A DNA stretch of 64,000 bases from the NCBI RefSeq assembly GCF_902859735.1, contig NZ_CADIJY010000003.1, positions 1 through 64,000 of the forward strand. Direction: 5' to 3'. The position numbers and the translations under genes are program-made. The notes under the pieces were generated by a model, which worked only from the letters and a program-made list of their open reading frames with translations, ran no database searches and had not been told where the DNA came from. Source of the DNA: Achromobacter aegrifaciens. GTDB lineage: Bacteria; Pseudomonadota; Gammaproteobacteria; Burkholderiales; Burkholderiaceae_B. Positions 53,976 to 64,000 of the stretch are shown in pieces. Numbering within the stretch: the first letter of the stretch is position 1; every line of letters begins with the position of its first letter.

Positions 53976-55103
53976 CTATTCGCCGGCGTCAGCGGGACGC
54001 AGCGTCGGCGGCAGCTTGCGCAGCGTGGCTGGCGTGCGCGACAGCTTGATCGGCGAACCCACGCCGCGATAGTCGCCTTGCTCCAGCACCATGCCGCGAT
54101 GGCGGGTATGCGGATGCGCCAAGGCCTGGTCCACGGTCTGTACGGCGGCGGCGGGGACGCCGCCACGCAGCAGACGGTCGGCCAGCGCAGCGGCGTCGTG
54201 GCCCGCCAGCAGCGCGGACAGGTCGTCGCGCAAGGATGAGCGGTTGCGCAGGCGGTCGGCGTTGGTGGCGTAGCGCGCATCGTCCGCCAATCCTGGCGCT
54301 TCCAAAGCCTGAGCCAGCTGCGCGAACTGGCGGTTGTTGCCGACCGCGAGAAAGATCGGGCCGCTGGCCGTGGGCAGCGTTTCGTAGGGCGCGATGTTCG
54401 GGTGCGCGTTGCCGCTGCGCGCGGGCACCTTGCCGCTGTAGAAGTAATTGGGCGCGTGCGGATGCAGCAGCGACAGGGCGCAGTCGTACAGCGTGATGTC
54501 CAGGAATTGCCCCAGTCCGCTGCGCGTACGCTCATTGAGCGCCAGCAGGATGGCCACGGCCGCGTTCAGGCCGGTCACCATGTCCACCACCGGCAGTCCG
54601 ACCCGGGTGGCTTCGCCGTCCGCATCGCCGTTCACGCTCATCAGGCCGCACATGGCCTGGGCGCAGGCGTCGTAGCCGGGCAGGCCGCCCAGCGGACCGT
54701 CCGCGCCGAAGCCGCTGACCCGGCAATGGATCAAAGCGGGGAAGTCGCGGCTCAGCGTGTCGTATCCCAGGCCCCATTGCTCCAGCGTGCCGGGCTTGAA
54801 GTTCTCCACCAGCACATCGGCGTCGGCCAGCAGATGGCGCAGCAATTCCTGCCCAGCGGGCTGCGACAGGTCCAGCGTCATGCCGTCCTTGTTGCGGTTC
54901 ACGCCGATGAAGTAGGACGCCGTATCGCCCAGGAAGGGGGGGCCCCAGCCGCGCGTCTCGTCGCCGCCGGGCGGCTCGATCTTCAGCACGTCGGCGCCGT
55001 GGTCGGCCAGGATCTGCGTGCAATAGGGGCCGCCCAGCACGCGCGACAGGTCTATCACTTTGCAGCCGGCGAGCGCGCCGGCGTTGGGCAGGGTTGCAGC
55101 CAT
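53976..55103 (-). CDS. Family III CoA-transferase (CaiB/BaiF)
   Basis: The 375-residue protein has KVIDLSRVLGGPYCTQILADHGADVLKIE, NRNKDGMTLDLS, LVENFKPGT and the catalytic aspartate D174 in VVDMVTGLNAA. It ends a minus-strand unit of acyl-CoA dehydrogenase (56146), Bug protein (55115) and CoA-transferase. I start at the ATG at 55103. The unit looks made to take up a carboxylic acid, activate it by CoA transfer and oxidise it; the acid is unknown. It converges on ggt with 12 bases between stops. Confidence 0.92.
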   Translation of the reverse strand: MAATLPNAGALAGCKVIDLSRVLGGPYCTQILADHGADVLKIEPPGGDETRGWGPPFLGDTASYFIGVNRNKDGMTLDLSQPAGQELLRHLLADADVLVENFKPGTLEQWGLGYDTLSRDFPALIHCRVSGFGADGPLGGLPGYDACAQAMCGLMSVNGDADGEATRVGLPVVDMVTGLNAAVAILLALNERTRSGLGQFLDITLYDCALSLLHPHAPNYFYSGKVPARSGNAHPNIAPYETLPTASGPIFLAVGNNRQFAQLAQALEAPGLADDARYATNADRLRNRSSLRDDLSALLAGHDAAALADRLLRGGVPAAAVQTVDQALAHPHTRHRGMVLEQGDYRGVGSPIKLSRTPATLRKLPPTLRPADAGE

Positions 55104-55114
55104 GTGGGGTCCGT

Positions 55115-56098
55115 TCAGTCGATGGAAACGTGGGCGCTCTTGATGAGGTCGCGCCATTTGGGCACTTCGGCCGAGATGAAGGTCGCCAGGCCCTGCGGCG
55201 TCTGGTCCTGGGCTTCGACGATGCCCTGGCTGCGCAGCGTCTGCGCGACCTCGGGATCGGACAGTGCGGTCTTGAAGGCGCGGTTCAGCGTGTCCACTAC
55301 GTCAGCCGGCGTGCCCTTGGGCGCGACGATGCCGAAGAAGACGCTGACGTCGTAGCCCTTGAGTCCCTGCTCGGAAAGCGTCGGCAGGTCGGGCAGCGCA
55401 TCCGAGCGCTGGGCGCTGGCCAGGCCGATGGCGCGCAGCTTGCCCGCCTTGATGTAGGGCAGCGCGGTGAGGATGTCGGTGAACGACATCGACACCTGCC
55501 CGCCCAGCAGGTCATTGAGGGCCGGTCCCGTGCCTTTGTAGGGGATGTGCATGATCTGGGTGCCGGCCATATTGTTGAAGAGAATGCCGGCCAGGTGCGA
55601 CGAGGCGCCGTTGCCCGACGAGGCGTAGCTCAGCTTTTCCGGATTCTTCTTGGCGTAGGCGATCAGTTCCTGCGCATTGTTGGCGGGCACTGACGGGTTC
55701 ACCACCAGGATGTTGGGCAGGTGGCCGATGCGGATGATGGGCGCGAAGCTGGTCTCGGGGTTGTAGCCCTGCTTCTTGTACAGGCTGACGTTGATCGCCA
55801 GCGGCCCCGAGGTGCCGAACAGCAGGGTGTAGCCGTCCGGCTTGGCGGTCGCCACGTACTCGGAGCCGATGTTGCCACCGGCGCCTGCGCGGTTTTCGAC
55901 GATGACGTTCTGGTTGAGCGGTTGCCGCAGCTTGTCGGCCAGCCTGCGCGCCAGGGCGTCGGTGGGACCGCCCGGCGGGAAGGGCACGATCAGCGTCACG
56001 GGCCGGGCCGAGGGATAGGCGTCCGCGGCCAGCGCGGGTGCGGCGGGGGCGATGGCGGCGGCAGCCGCCAGCAGCAAAGGGGCGAAGGTTCGGTTCAT
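55115..56098 (-). CDS. Bug family tripartite tricarboxylate transporter substrate-binding protein
   Basis: The 327-residue protein has a Sec signal (MNRTFAPLLLAAAAA... ending ALAA) and the Bug features YPSARPVTLIVPFPPGGPTDALAR, VIVENRAGAGGNIGSEY and HIPYKGTGPALNDLLGGQV. It starts 47 bases after the AidB-like gene and 11 bases before the CoA-transferase start, so it is embedded between two acyl-CoA enzymes. I use the ATG at 56098; the upstream frame lies over the dehydrogenase gene. Confidence 0.93.
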   Translation of the reverse strand: MNRTFAPLLLAAAAAIAPAAPALAADAYPSARPVTLIVPFPPGGPTDALARRLADKLRQPLNQNVIVENRAGAGGNIGSEYVATAKPDGYTLLFGTSGPLAINVSLYKKQGYNPETSFAPIIRIGHLPNILVVNPSVPANNAQELIAYAKKNPEKLSYASSGNGASSHLAGILFNNMAGTQIMHIPYKGTGPALNDLLGGQVSMSFTDILTALPYIKAGKLRAIGLASAQRSDALPDLPTLSEQGLKGYDVSVFFGIVAPKGTPADVVDTLNRAFKTALSDPEVAQTLRSQGIVEAQDQTPQGLATFISAEVPKWRDLIKSAHVSID

Positions 56099-56145
56099 GC
56101 TTGTCTCCAGTGGTTGCGCGCCGGCTGTGCCGCCGGCGTCGGTTC

Positions 56146-57846
56146 TTACAGCGCGTATTGCAGGATGGCGCGGCACGCCGTGCTTTCGTCGGCCGCAATG
56201 GCATAGGGATCGCGCGGGCCCAGGCGATGCTGCAACACCTGGTCGGCCAGCAGCGCGCGGCTTTCCAGGCCGGGTTCGGTGGCTTCCCAGCGCAGGGCGG
56301 CCATGGAAACCGCGTGGTACAGCAGCGAAGCCGCCTGGCGCGCCAGCTCGGGGCGGTCGGCCTGCGCGGCGTGTTCGGCCAGGGCATAGGTCTGCTCCAG
56401 CGCGCGCGCCTGCATGTCGGCCAGTTCGGGCGGGCAGGGGCGGCCTGCGGCCAGCAGGCCGTCGATATGGCTGCGCAGCGCCGGCAGCGAGTTTTCCCGG
56501 GTGATGGCGCGCAGCACGTCCAGCGCCACGATGTTGCTGGTGCCTTCCCAGATGGAGCCCAGGTGGGCGTCGCGCACCAGACGCGGTTCGGTCCATTCCT
56601 CGATGTAGCCGCAGCCGCCGCGCACTTCCATGGCGTCGCCGGTCACTTTGCGCGCATCGCGGCAGGCGCGGAACTTGATCAGCGGCGTGAGGATGCGCGC
56701 CAGCGCCGGATCGGCCGCGCCCTGGTCCGCGTCGGCCAGCGCACGCGCCGTCTGGAACATCACGCTGCGGGCCTGTTCGGCCCAGACCGTCATCTTGACC
56801 AACTGGCGCTGCATCAGCGGCATGTCGATCAGGCGCTTGCCGAAGGCGCGCCGGTGCTGCGAGACATAGACCGCCTCGGTCACGGCGCGGCGCATCAGGC
56901 CGGCGGCGCGCATGCCGTTGGACAGGCGCGAATTATTGATCATGTCGGCCATGTGCTTGAAGCCGCGGCCGCGCTCGCCCACCAGCCAGGCCACCGCGCC
57001 TTCCAGGCGGATCTCGCCGCTGGCCATCGAGCGCGTGCCCAGCTTGTCCTTCAGGCGCAGGATGCGGTAGTGGTTGTGCGTGCCGTCGGCCAGGTCGCGC
57101 GGCAGCAGGAACAGCGATACGCCCTTCAGGCCGGCCTGGGCTTCGCTGCGCGCCAGCACCATGGCGTAGCCTGCGTCCGGATTGGAGCAGAACCATTTGT
57201 CGCCGTGGATGAGCCAGGTGCCGTCGTCCTGCGCCGTGGCGGTCACTTCGGTGGCGCTGACGTCGGACCCGGCGCCCTGTTCGGTCATGAACATGGCGCC
57301 CTGGCGCAGCGCATCGAAATCCTGCGAGGTCACTTCGGGCAGGACTCGCTCGACCAGTTCCGGGTCGCCGAACTTGCGCAGGGTGCGAGCCAGCGAGTCG
57401 GTCATGCTGACCGGGCAGCACAGGCCGAACTCCGCCTGCACGAACAGATGGCTGAGCGCGTACTTGGCGGCCGCGGGCATGGGTTCGGGCCAACCCAGGA
57501 CGCCGCCGCGGTGCGACAGCGCCGCCAGGCCGAATTCGCTGTAGGCCAGGCGCTCCAGTTCGACGTAGGCCGGATGCTTGTCGATGCGGGACTCGTCGGC
57601 GCCGGCGCGGCTGCGCACGGACAGCGTGGGCGGGTGCTTGTCGGCGGTGGCGGCCAGTTCGTCCATGACGCCGCCTGCCAGCGCGCCCAGCCGTTCCAGG
57701 TGGGGCAGCAGGTGGGCGTGCAGCGCGGGCGGCAGGTAGCGCCGGCTGAGCGCCTCGGCGTAAGGGTCCGCGCTGAACAGGTTTTGTCCGCGCGAATCCG
57801 GAACGGGCGTGGCGGCGGTGGGCGCGGTCTTGACGGGGGTATCCAT
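56146..57846 (-). CDS. AidB-like acyl-CoA dehydrogenase
   Basis: The 566-residue protein matches the AidB/isovaleryl-CoA dehydrogenase-like group by length and by FMTEQGAGSDVSATEVTA, LIHGDKWFCSNPDAG, the RLKDKLGTRSMASGEI stretch and GCGYIEEWTEPRLVRDAHLGSIWEGTSNIVALDVLRA. AidB of E. coli is a flavoprotein of the adaptive response to alkylation; many homologues beside CoA-transferases are instead catabolic. The neighbours (CoA-transferase, Bug) favour a catabolic role here. It is divergent from a LysR gene. Confidence 0.88.
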   Translation of the reverse strand: MDTPVKTAPTAATPVPDSRGQNLFSADPYAEALSRRYLPPALHAHLLPHLERLGALAGGVMDELAATADKHPPTLSVRSRAGADESRIDKHPAYVELERLAYSEFGLAALSHRGGVLGWPEPMPAAAKYALSHLFVQAEFGLCCPVSMTDSLARTLRKFGDPELVERVLPEVTSQDFDALRQGAMFMTEQGAGSDVSATEVTATAQDDGTWLIHGDKWFCSNPDAGYAMVLARSEAQAGLKGVSLFLLPRDLADGTHNHYRILRLKDKLGTRSMASGEIRLEGAVAWLVGERGRGFKHMADMINNSRLSNGMRAAGLMRRAVTEAVYVSQHRRAFGKRLIDMPLMQRQLVKMTVWAEQARSVMFQTARALADADQGAADPALARILTPLIKFRACRDARKVTGDAMEVRGGCGYIEEWTEPRLVRDAHLGSIWEGTSNIVALDVLRAITRENSLPALRSHIDGLLAAGRPCPPELADMQARALEQTYALAEHAAQADRPELARQAASLLYHAVSMAALRWEATEPGLESRALLADQVLQHRLGPRDPYAIAADESTACRAILQYAL

Positions 57847-57905
57847 GGCGGCATCCTGCTGAAGACGGGAACGATGCCTGTGATGGTGCTTGCATGGATT
57901 AATCT

Positions 57906-57920
57906 ATACAAATACTGTTT
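57906..57920. promoter_or_regulatory. Candidate LysR box between AidB-like gene and LysR
   Basis: ATAC-N7-GTTT at 57906-57920 differs by one base from the ATAC-N7-GTAT half-site pattern of CbnR/CatR-type regulators. ACAAA and TTTGT around TACTG add a small dyad. The whole AT-rich patch stands out in a GC-rich background in the middle of a 125-base divergent region. Confidence 0.5.
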
Positions 57921-57971
57921 GTGTGTAGAACAATCCAAAAAAAGTATGGATTGCAGTCCCAGGGGAGACAA

Positions 57972-58919
57972 ATGGACCTGGATCCGCGCCTGTTGCGCTA
58001 TTTCATCGCCGTGGCCGAAGAACGCCACTTCAGCCGCGCGGCCACGCGGCTGCACATTTCCCAGCCGCCGCTCAGCTACGCCATCCGCCAACTGGAGGAC
58101 AACGTCGGCGCGCGCCTGCTGACCCGCACCAGCCGCCACGTCGAGCTGACCGACGCCGGCCAGGTGCTGTACCGGGAAGCCCTGACGTTGCTGCGCCAGG
58201 CGGAAGAGGTGCGCACACTGGTGCAGCGCGTGGACGCGGGCCTGCGCGGCCGGCTGCGCATCGGCTTCGTCGGTTCCATGCTGTACCGCGGCCTGCCGGC
58301 GCTGCTCAACGCCATGCGCGCCGAGCTGCCGGACGTGGAACATGTGCTGACCGAATTGAATTCCCATGACCAGATCGAGGCCGTGCGCCGCGGCGAGCAG
58401 GATCTGGGCTTCATCCATGCCAATCCGGTGCCGCCAGGCGTGCTGGCGCGCGACTTGATGGCCGAGCCTTTCGTGGTGTGCCTGCCGCAGGCGCATCCCC
58501 TGGCCGGCCGGGAATCCCTGCGGTTGGCGGAATTGGCCGCGGACGACTTCGTGTTCTTCGCCCGGGCCGCTTCGCCCAGCTATTACGAGACGGTGCTGTC
58601 CATGTGCGTGTCGGCGGGCTTCATGCCCGTGATCCGGCACGAGGTCAGGCACTGGCTGAGCGTGGCGTCGCTGGTGTCGCAGGGGCTGGGCGTGTCCATC
58701 GTGCCGGCCTGCCTGTCGCGCAGCGGGCTGGCGGGGACGCGCTTCATTGCCTTCGAGCACGCGGCCCGCTCGGTCAGCCAGATGATCTGGCCCGAGGCTG
58801 CGCGTTCGCCGCTGCAGGAAAAGGCGGTGGAAATGGCGGCGCGCCAGTTCCCGCTGGGGGCAGGCGCGCCCGAGGATCCGCCGCCAGGCGAATCCGCCGG
58901 ACGGCGATCCGCAAGCTGA
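57972..58919 (+). CDS. LysR family transcriptional regulator (CatM/CbnR-like)
   Basis: The 315-residue protein starts MDLDPRLLRYFIAVAEERHFSRAATRLHISQPPLSYAIRQLE, the N-terminus typical of CatR/CbnR/BenM-like regulators, and has a full effector domain. An AGGGGAG site precedes the ATG at 57972. It is divergent from the AidB-like dehydrogenase with a LysR-box candidate between them, so it most likely controls that unit. It ends three bases before the convergent purU stop. Confidence 0.93.
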   Translation: MDLDPRLLRYFIAVAEERHFSRAATRLHISQPPLSYAIRQLEDNVGARLLTRTSRHVELTDAGQVLYREALTLLRQAEEVRTLVQRVDAGLRGRLRIGFVGSMLYRGLPALLNAMRAELPDVEHVLTELNSHDQIEAVRRGEQDLGFIHANPVPPGVLARDLMAEPFVVCLPQAHPLAGRESLRLAELAADDFVFFARAASPSYYETVLSMCVSAGFMPVIRHEVRHWLSVASLVSQGLGVSIVPACLSRSGLAGTRFIAFEHAARSVSQMIWPEAARSPLQEKAVEMAARQFPLGAGAPEDPPPGESAGRRSAS

Positions 58920-58922
58920 GGA

Positions 58923-59777
58923 TCAGCGGAAGACGACGGTCTTGTTGCGGTTGAGCAGGATGCGGTGCTCGACGTGGCTGCGCACGGCGCGCGACAGCAC
59001 CAGGGATTCGATGTCGCTGCCGACCTGGGTCAGGTCCTGGGCGGTCATCGTGTGGTCCACGCGTTCGATGTCCTGGTCGATGATGGGGCCTTCGTCCAGG
59101 TCCGAGGTCACGTAGTGGGCGGTGGCGCCGATGATCTTGACGCCGCGCGCATGCGCCTGGTGGTAGGGGCGGGCGCCCTTGAAGCTGGGCAGGAAGCTGT
59201 GGTGGATGTTGATGGCGCGGCCGTTCAGCGCGCGGCACATGTCTTCCGACAGGATCTGCATGTAGCGGGCCAGCACCACCAGGTCGATGCCTTCCTGATC
59301 GACCAGGGCCAGCACCTGCTTTTCCTGTTCCGCCTTGGTGTCGGCGGTGACCGGCAGGTGGTGGAACGGGATGCCGTAGGACGCCGCCAGGCTGGCGTAG
59401 TCGTTGTGGTTCGAGACGATGGCGGCAACTTCGGCGTGCAGATGGCCGCTGTGCACGCGGAACAGCAGGTCGTTCAGGCAGTGGCCCTGCTTGCTGACCA
59501 TGATCAGCAGGCGTTCCTTGCGGCGGGCGTCATGCAGCTTCAGCTCCATGCCGTATTCCGCCGACATCCCGTCCAGTCGCGCCCGCAGGTCGCTGGCGGC
59601 TACGCCCACCGGGACGTCGAAGTGCACCCGCAGGAAGAAGCGCCCGGTCTCTTCGTCGCCGAACTGCTGCGAATCCAGGATGTTGCAGCCCAATTCGAAC
59701 AACAGGCCGCTGACGCGGTACACGATGCCCGTGCGGTCGGGGCAGGACAGGGTCAGGATGTAGTCGTTGTGCTGCAT
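58923..59777 (-). CDS. purU: Formyltetrahydrofolate deformylase
   Basis: The 284-residue protein has an N-terminal ACT domain (YILTLSCPDRTGIVYRVSGLL) and a C-terminal hydrolase domain related to GART, with NIHHSFLPSFKGARPYHQA, GATAHYV and DEGPIIDQD supplying the Asn-His-Asp active site. It releases formate from 10-formyltetrahydrofolate and balances one-carbon pools. The ACT domain senses methionine or glycine in E. coli. It is transcribed toward the LysR gene. Confidence 0.96.
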   Translation of the reverse strand: MQHNDYILTLSCPDRTGIVYRVSGLLFELGCNILDSQQFGDEETGRFFLRVHFDVPVGVAASDLRARLDGMSAEYGMELKLHDARRKERLLIMVSKQGHCLNDLLFRVHSGHLHAEVAAIVSNHNDYASLAASYGIPFHHLPVTADTKAEQEKQVLALVDQEGIDLVVLARYMQILSEDMCRALNGRAINIHHSFLPSFKGARPYHQAHARGVKIIGATAHYVTSDLDEGPIIDQDIERVDHTMTAQDLTQVGSDIESLVLSRAVRSHVEHRILLNRNKTVVFR

Positions 59778-59856
59778 GGTTCAGGGAGAGGAGAAAAAGG
59801 AGAAGAGGTGACAGTATTTGTTGATGCCGCCACGCGCGGCATGCGCGGCGTGGGGA

Positions 59857-61487
<1,631 letters not shown>

Positions 61488-61525
61488 GCAATCGTTAATT
61501 GGGGGCGGGCGCGCGGCGCCCGGCA

Positions 61526-62155
61526 TCAAGGCGACAGGCGTTCGATCTTCCAGGCCTGGCCGTCGGCGACATAGCGCAGGCGGTCATGCAGGCGCGAGGG
61601 CCGGCCTTGCCAGAATTCGAAGGCGGTGGGCTTCAGGCGGTAGCCGCCCCAGTGCGGCGGGCGCGGCGGCTGTTCGCCGAAGCGCTCGCGGAATTCCCGT
61701 TCGCGGGCTTCCAGCTCTTCACGGGTGATGGGCTGGCTCTGGCGCGAGGCCCAGGCGCCGATGCGCGAACCGGCGGGGCGGCTGTGGTAGTAGGCGTCCG
61801 ACTCGTCGCCGGCCACTTTTTCGACCACGCCTTCGATGCGGACCTGGCGCTCCAGCGGCTGCCAGAAGAACAGCAGGCTGGCGCGCGGCTCGGCCTGCAG
61901 GTCCAGGCCCTTGCGGGATTCGTAATTGGTGAAGAACGTGAACCCGCGCTCATCGAAGCCCTTGATCAGGACGATGCGCGCGCTGGGCTGGCCGCTGGCG
62001 TCCACCGTGGCCAGGGTCATGGCGTTGGGTTCGGGGACCTTGGCGGCCAGGGCCTCGTCGAACCAGCGGGTGAACTGCTCGAACGGGGAGGCGGCGGCCT
62101 GGCCTTCGAGCAGCACGTTCTTGTCGTAGCTTTGACGCAGATCAGAGACGGACAT
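61526..62155 (-). CDS. pdxH: Pyridoxamine 5'-phosphate oxidase
   Basis: The 209-residue FMN enzyme makes pyridoxal 5'-phosphate. It has [49 protein letters not shown] and the C-terminal [15 protein letters not shown], all family landmarks. Length is normal. It leads the pdxH-flavin reductase-LhgO-like run. Confidence 0.97.
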   Translation of the reverse strand: MSVSDLRQSYDKNVLLEGQAAASPFEQFTRWFDEALAAKVPEPNAMTLATVDASGQPSARIVLIKGFDERGFTFFTNYESRKGLDLQAEPRASLLFFWQPLERQVRIEGVVEKVAGDESDAYYHSRPAGSRIGAWASRQSQPITREELEAREREFRERFGEQPPRPPHWGGYRLKPTAFEFWQGRPSRLHDRLRYVADGQAWKIERLSP

Positions 62156-62260
62156 GGGGCTAGTAGTTCAGCGTTGATAACAAGGAGTTTATACCGCCTG
62201 GGAGGCGGTACCCTCATTGACCCCGCTCAGGGCGCAGGCAAGATTTCCCGAGGCCGGGCC

Positions 62261-62923
62261 TCAGGCGCCTTCCGGCAGGGTGTGCCCGTCCAGCTCCAGC
62301 CGGCGCGCGATGGCGTCCAGGCGGGCGTCATGGATGCCGGCGGCGCGCAGCGCCTGGGCGGTCTGCACCACGTATTCGGTGCAGGGGCCGTAGCGTCCGG
62401 CGGCGCGGCGCACGATGGCCAGCAGCTCGGGTTCGGGCAGGGCGCGGATGTAGGCCGGATTGTCCCGGTTCATGATGAAGACCAGCGCCCGCACGGTGCC
62501 GGTATCGGTGGCGCAGTTGATCCAGCGGGGCAGATAGGCGCCAGTGGACATCTCGCGCTCCCAGAGCGCGGGGAAATAGGTTGGCACCTGGTCGCCCGCC
62601 AGGCGGTAGACCACCCCGCGGCAGGAGCCTCCCCGGTCCAGGCCGAATACCAGACCCGGACATTCCGGGGTGCCGCGGTTGACCCGCGACCACAGGCACA
62701 GCGCCCTGTGGTGGCCGCGCAGCGTTGCCAGCCGGCGCTCCACGAAGTCGAAGTCGGGCCGCCAGATCAGGGAGCCGTAGCCGTAGACCCACACGTCTTC
62801 GCCCGATTGCCAGTGGCGCAGCGCCTCGTCCAGTGATTCCTGCCGCTCTTGCGCAGTCCAAAGACGAAAGGGCAGGCTGGCGCCGGAATTGCCGGCGGCG
62901 GGAGGAGAGGACTGCATGTTCAC
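62261..62923 (-). CDS. chaC: ChaC-type gamma-glutamylcyclotransferase
   Basis: The 220-residue protein has the ChaC signature VYGYGSLIWRPDF and GTPECPGLVFGLD, followed by ACRGV-like SCRGVVYRL. ChaC enzymes split glutathione into 5-oxoproline and Cys-Gly in the cytoplasm. It starts two bases after the MFS gene stop on the same strand and is probably co-transcribed with it. Confidence 0.93.
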   Translation of the reverse strand: MNMQSSPPAAGNSGASLPFRLWTAQERQESLDEALRHWQSGEDVWVYGYGSLIWRPDFDFVERRLATLRGHHRALCLWSRVNRGTPECPGLVFGLDRGGSCRGVVYRLAGDQVPTYFPALWEREMSTGAYLPRWINCATDTGTVRALVFIMNRDNPAYIRALPEPELLAIVRRAAGRYGPCTEYVVQTAQALRAAGIHDARLDAIARRLELDGHTLPEGA

Positions 62924-62925
62924 GG

Positions 62926-64000
62926 CTACGCTTTGCGTTCAGATTCGATCGGGGGATTGCGGTTGGCCCAGCCTCCGGCCATCAGGGCCACGGAGTACGC
63001 CCAGAAGAGGGGGGCAACGCCAATTACCGCACCGAGCGCGCCGAAGGTCAACGGCAGGGACACCTGCGAGCCGTTGATCAGGGCCATCCGCAGGCCCACG
63101 GCCTCGGCGGCGCGGCCCGGCGGCGAATGCTGGTGCAGCAGGGAAAGCATACTCGGCTGACAGCAGCCCAGGGCCAGACCAAGGATGAAAGACAGCACGA
63201 TCAGGACGTTAACGTCGGTGAACAGCGGGTAAAGCATGAAATCAATGGCGGCTGTCGCCATCGCTACCCGCACCAGCGTCCAGGACCGCACACGGCGCTG
63301 GATGAAGGGCAATATCAGGCGGATAACGAAAGTAGCCGCCGCGAAGGACGCAAGAATGACGCCAATGGTGGTGGCCGACAGGCCGATGGCGACGCCGAAA
63401 ATGGGCACGACGAACAAATGGGTGTCCCACGCGCCGGACAAAATCGTGTTGACCATCAGGATGCGGCGCAATGCCGGCACTTCCAGCAATTCAGTAACGC
63501 GCCGCTTTTCAGCCTCTTTTTTGCCTGACAGCTGCGAATCCACCGCCTTCAATTGGTGACGCAAGACATAAAGGCCGCCCGCCGAAAGCAACGGACCCAA
63601 GGTCAGCAGGCCGAAGGCCAGACGCGTGCCCAGATGGTCGATCGCCAGCCCGGCGATCAGCGGGCCCGAGAATCCGGACCCCGCCAGCGCCAGCGACATA
63701 AAGGAGAAATTGCGTAGCCGTTGAGCCGGTTCCGCGTGGCCCAGCAGGTCTTGCGTGGCGACCTGATGCAACATGAAGCCGATGCCGATGCAACAGGAGG
63801 CTATCAGCAGGGCGAACTGGGTCTGTGAGATGAATGGCAGCGCGGTGCCCGAGGCGACCAGTGCCGTGCCGATGACCAGCGGCCGCACAATGCCGACCCG
63901 GTCGACCCAGCGGCCGGCGCGCACGGAGAACAGCATGGGCAGCACCGCGAACACCGCGACCAGCGTGCCCACCTTGAAGGTCGACAGCCCCATCTGCAGC
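62926..64000 (-). CDS. MFS transporter, C-terminal part (cut by window edge)
   Basis: The frame is open to the right edge, so the N-terminus lies outside. About 358 residues with many hydrophobic segments are visible; the first, GLSTFKVGTLVAVFAVLPML, followed by FSVRAGRWVDRVG, is the usual MFS helix 2 and loop motif with a basic Arg-x-Gly-Arg. Two six-helix bundles can be traced, with a charged central loop (SGKKEAEKRR). The substrate is unknown; close relatives are drug or metabolite exporters. The ATG at 63993 is internal and not the true start. Confidence 0.85.
   Translation of the reverse strand, partial: LQMGLSTFKVGTLVAVFAVLPMLFSVRAGRWVDRVGIVRPLVIGTALVASGTALPFISQTQFALLIASCCIGIGFMLHQVATQDLLGHAEPAQRLRNFSFMSLALAGSGFSGPLIAGLAIDHLGTRLAFGLLTLGPLLSAGGLYVLRHQLKAVDSQLSGKKEAEKRRVTELLEVPALRRILMVNTILSGAWDTHLFVVPIFGVAIGLSATTIGVILASFAAATFVIRLILPFIQRRVRSWTLVRVAMATAAIDFMLYPLFTDVNVLIVLSFILGLALGCCQPSMLSLLHQHSPPGRAAEAVGLRMALINGSQVSLPLTFGALGAVIGVAPLFWAYSVALMAGGWANRNPPIESERKA

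Overview
This window reads as a stretch of GC-rich chromosome from a betaproteobacterium of the family Alcaligenaceae, most likely Achromobacter or Bordetella. The evidence is the strong G/C third-position bias, four Bug-type (tripartite tricarboxylate) periplasmic binding proteins without membrane partners, and gene orders I associate with that group: surA-ksgA, glyQ-glyS-gmhB-plsC, mutL-miaA facing purM, and hda-HAD-pcnB-folK. The genus call is inference. I see no rRNA, tRNA, CRISPR array, insertion sequence, integrase or phage gene.

Layout. 1-8 kb: end of surA, ksgA, glycerate kinase, pyruvate kinase, a fused SpmA/SpmB-like membrane protein and a FadE-type acyl-CoA dehydrogenase. 7.8-15.3 kb: a tightly packed minus-strand run glyQ-glyS-gmhB-plsC-ygjP-(phnW-like)-gloA-def. 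15.5-18 kb: an enoyl-CoA hydratase and the iron-sulfur class I fumarase, followed by a 394-base gene-free stretch with a long inverted repeat and a perfect 34-base palindrome. 18.4-36 kb: an accessory acyl-CoA catabolic island with family III CoA-transferases, MaoC hydratases, a short-chain dehydrogenase, an acyl-CoA synthetase, a thiolase-like protein with a DUF35 partner, two acyl-CoA dehydrogenases, two LysR regulators and two Bug proteins. It ends in a LysR/MaoC/CoA-transferase/CitE module that looks like itaconate or mesaconate breakdown to pyruvate and acetyl-CoA. 36-49 kb: housekeeping genes (a PfkB kinase, folK, pcnB, a HAD phosphatase, hda, purM, miaA, mutL, dedA, amiC, tsaE and the iron-independent fumarase fumC with a Fur-like site in front of it). 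49-58.9 kb: an AEC carrier, a Bug protein, LysR, gamma-glutamyltransferase, and a second small CoA module (CoA-transferase, Bug, AidB-like dehydrogenase, divergent LysR). 58.9-64 kb: purU, an LhgO-like oxidase, a flavin reductase, pdxH, chaC and the C-terminal part of an MFS transporter.

How the parts fit. The core genes are ordinary and confidently named. The most unusual content is the 18-36 kb island. Its enzymes would activate an acid to a CoA thioester, desaturate, hydrate and oxidise it, and cleave a carbon bond with a thiolase-like enzyme that lacks the usual catalytic cysteines; the substrate cannot be read from the sequence. The second most interesting point is the pair of fumarases with opposite iron needs.
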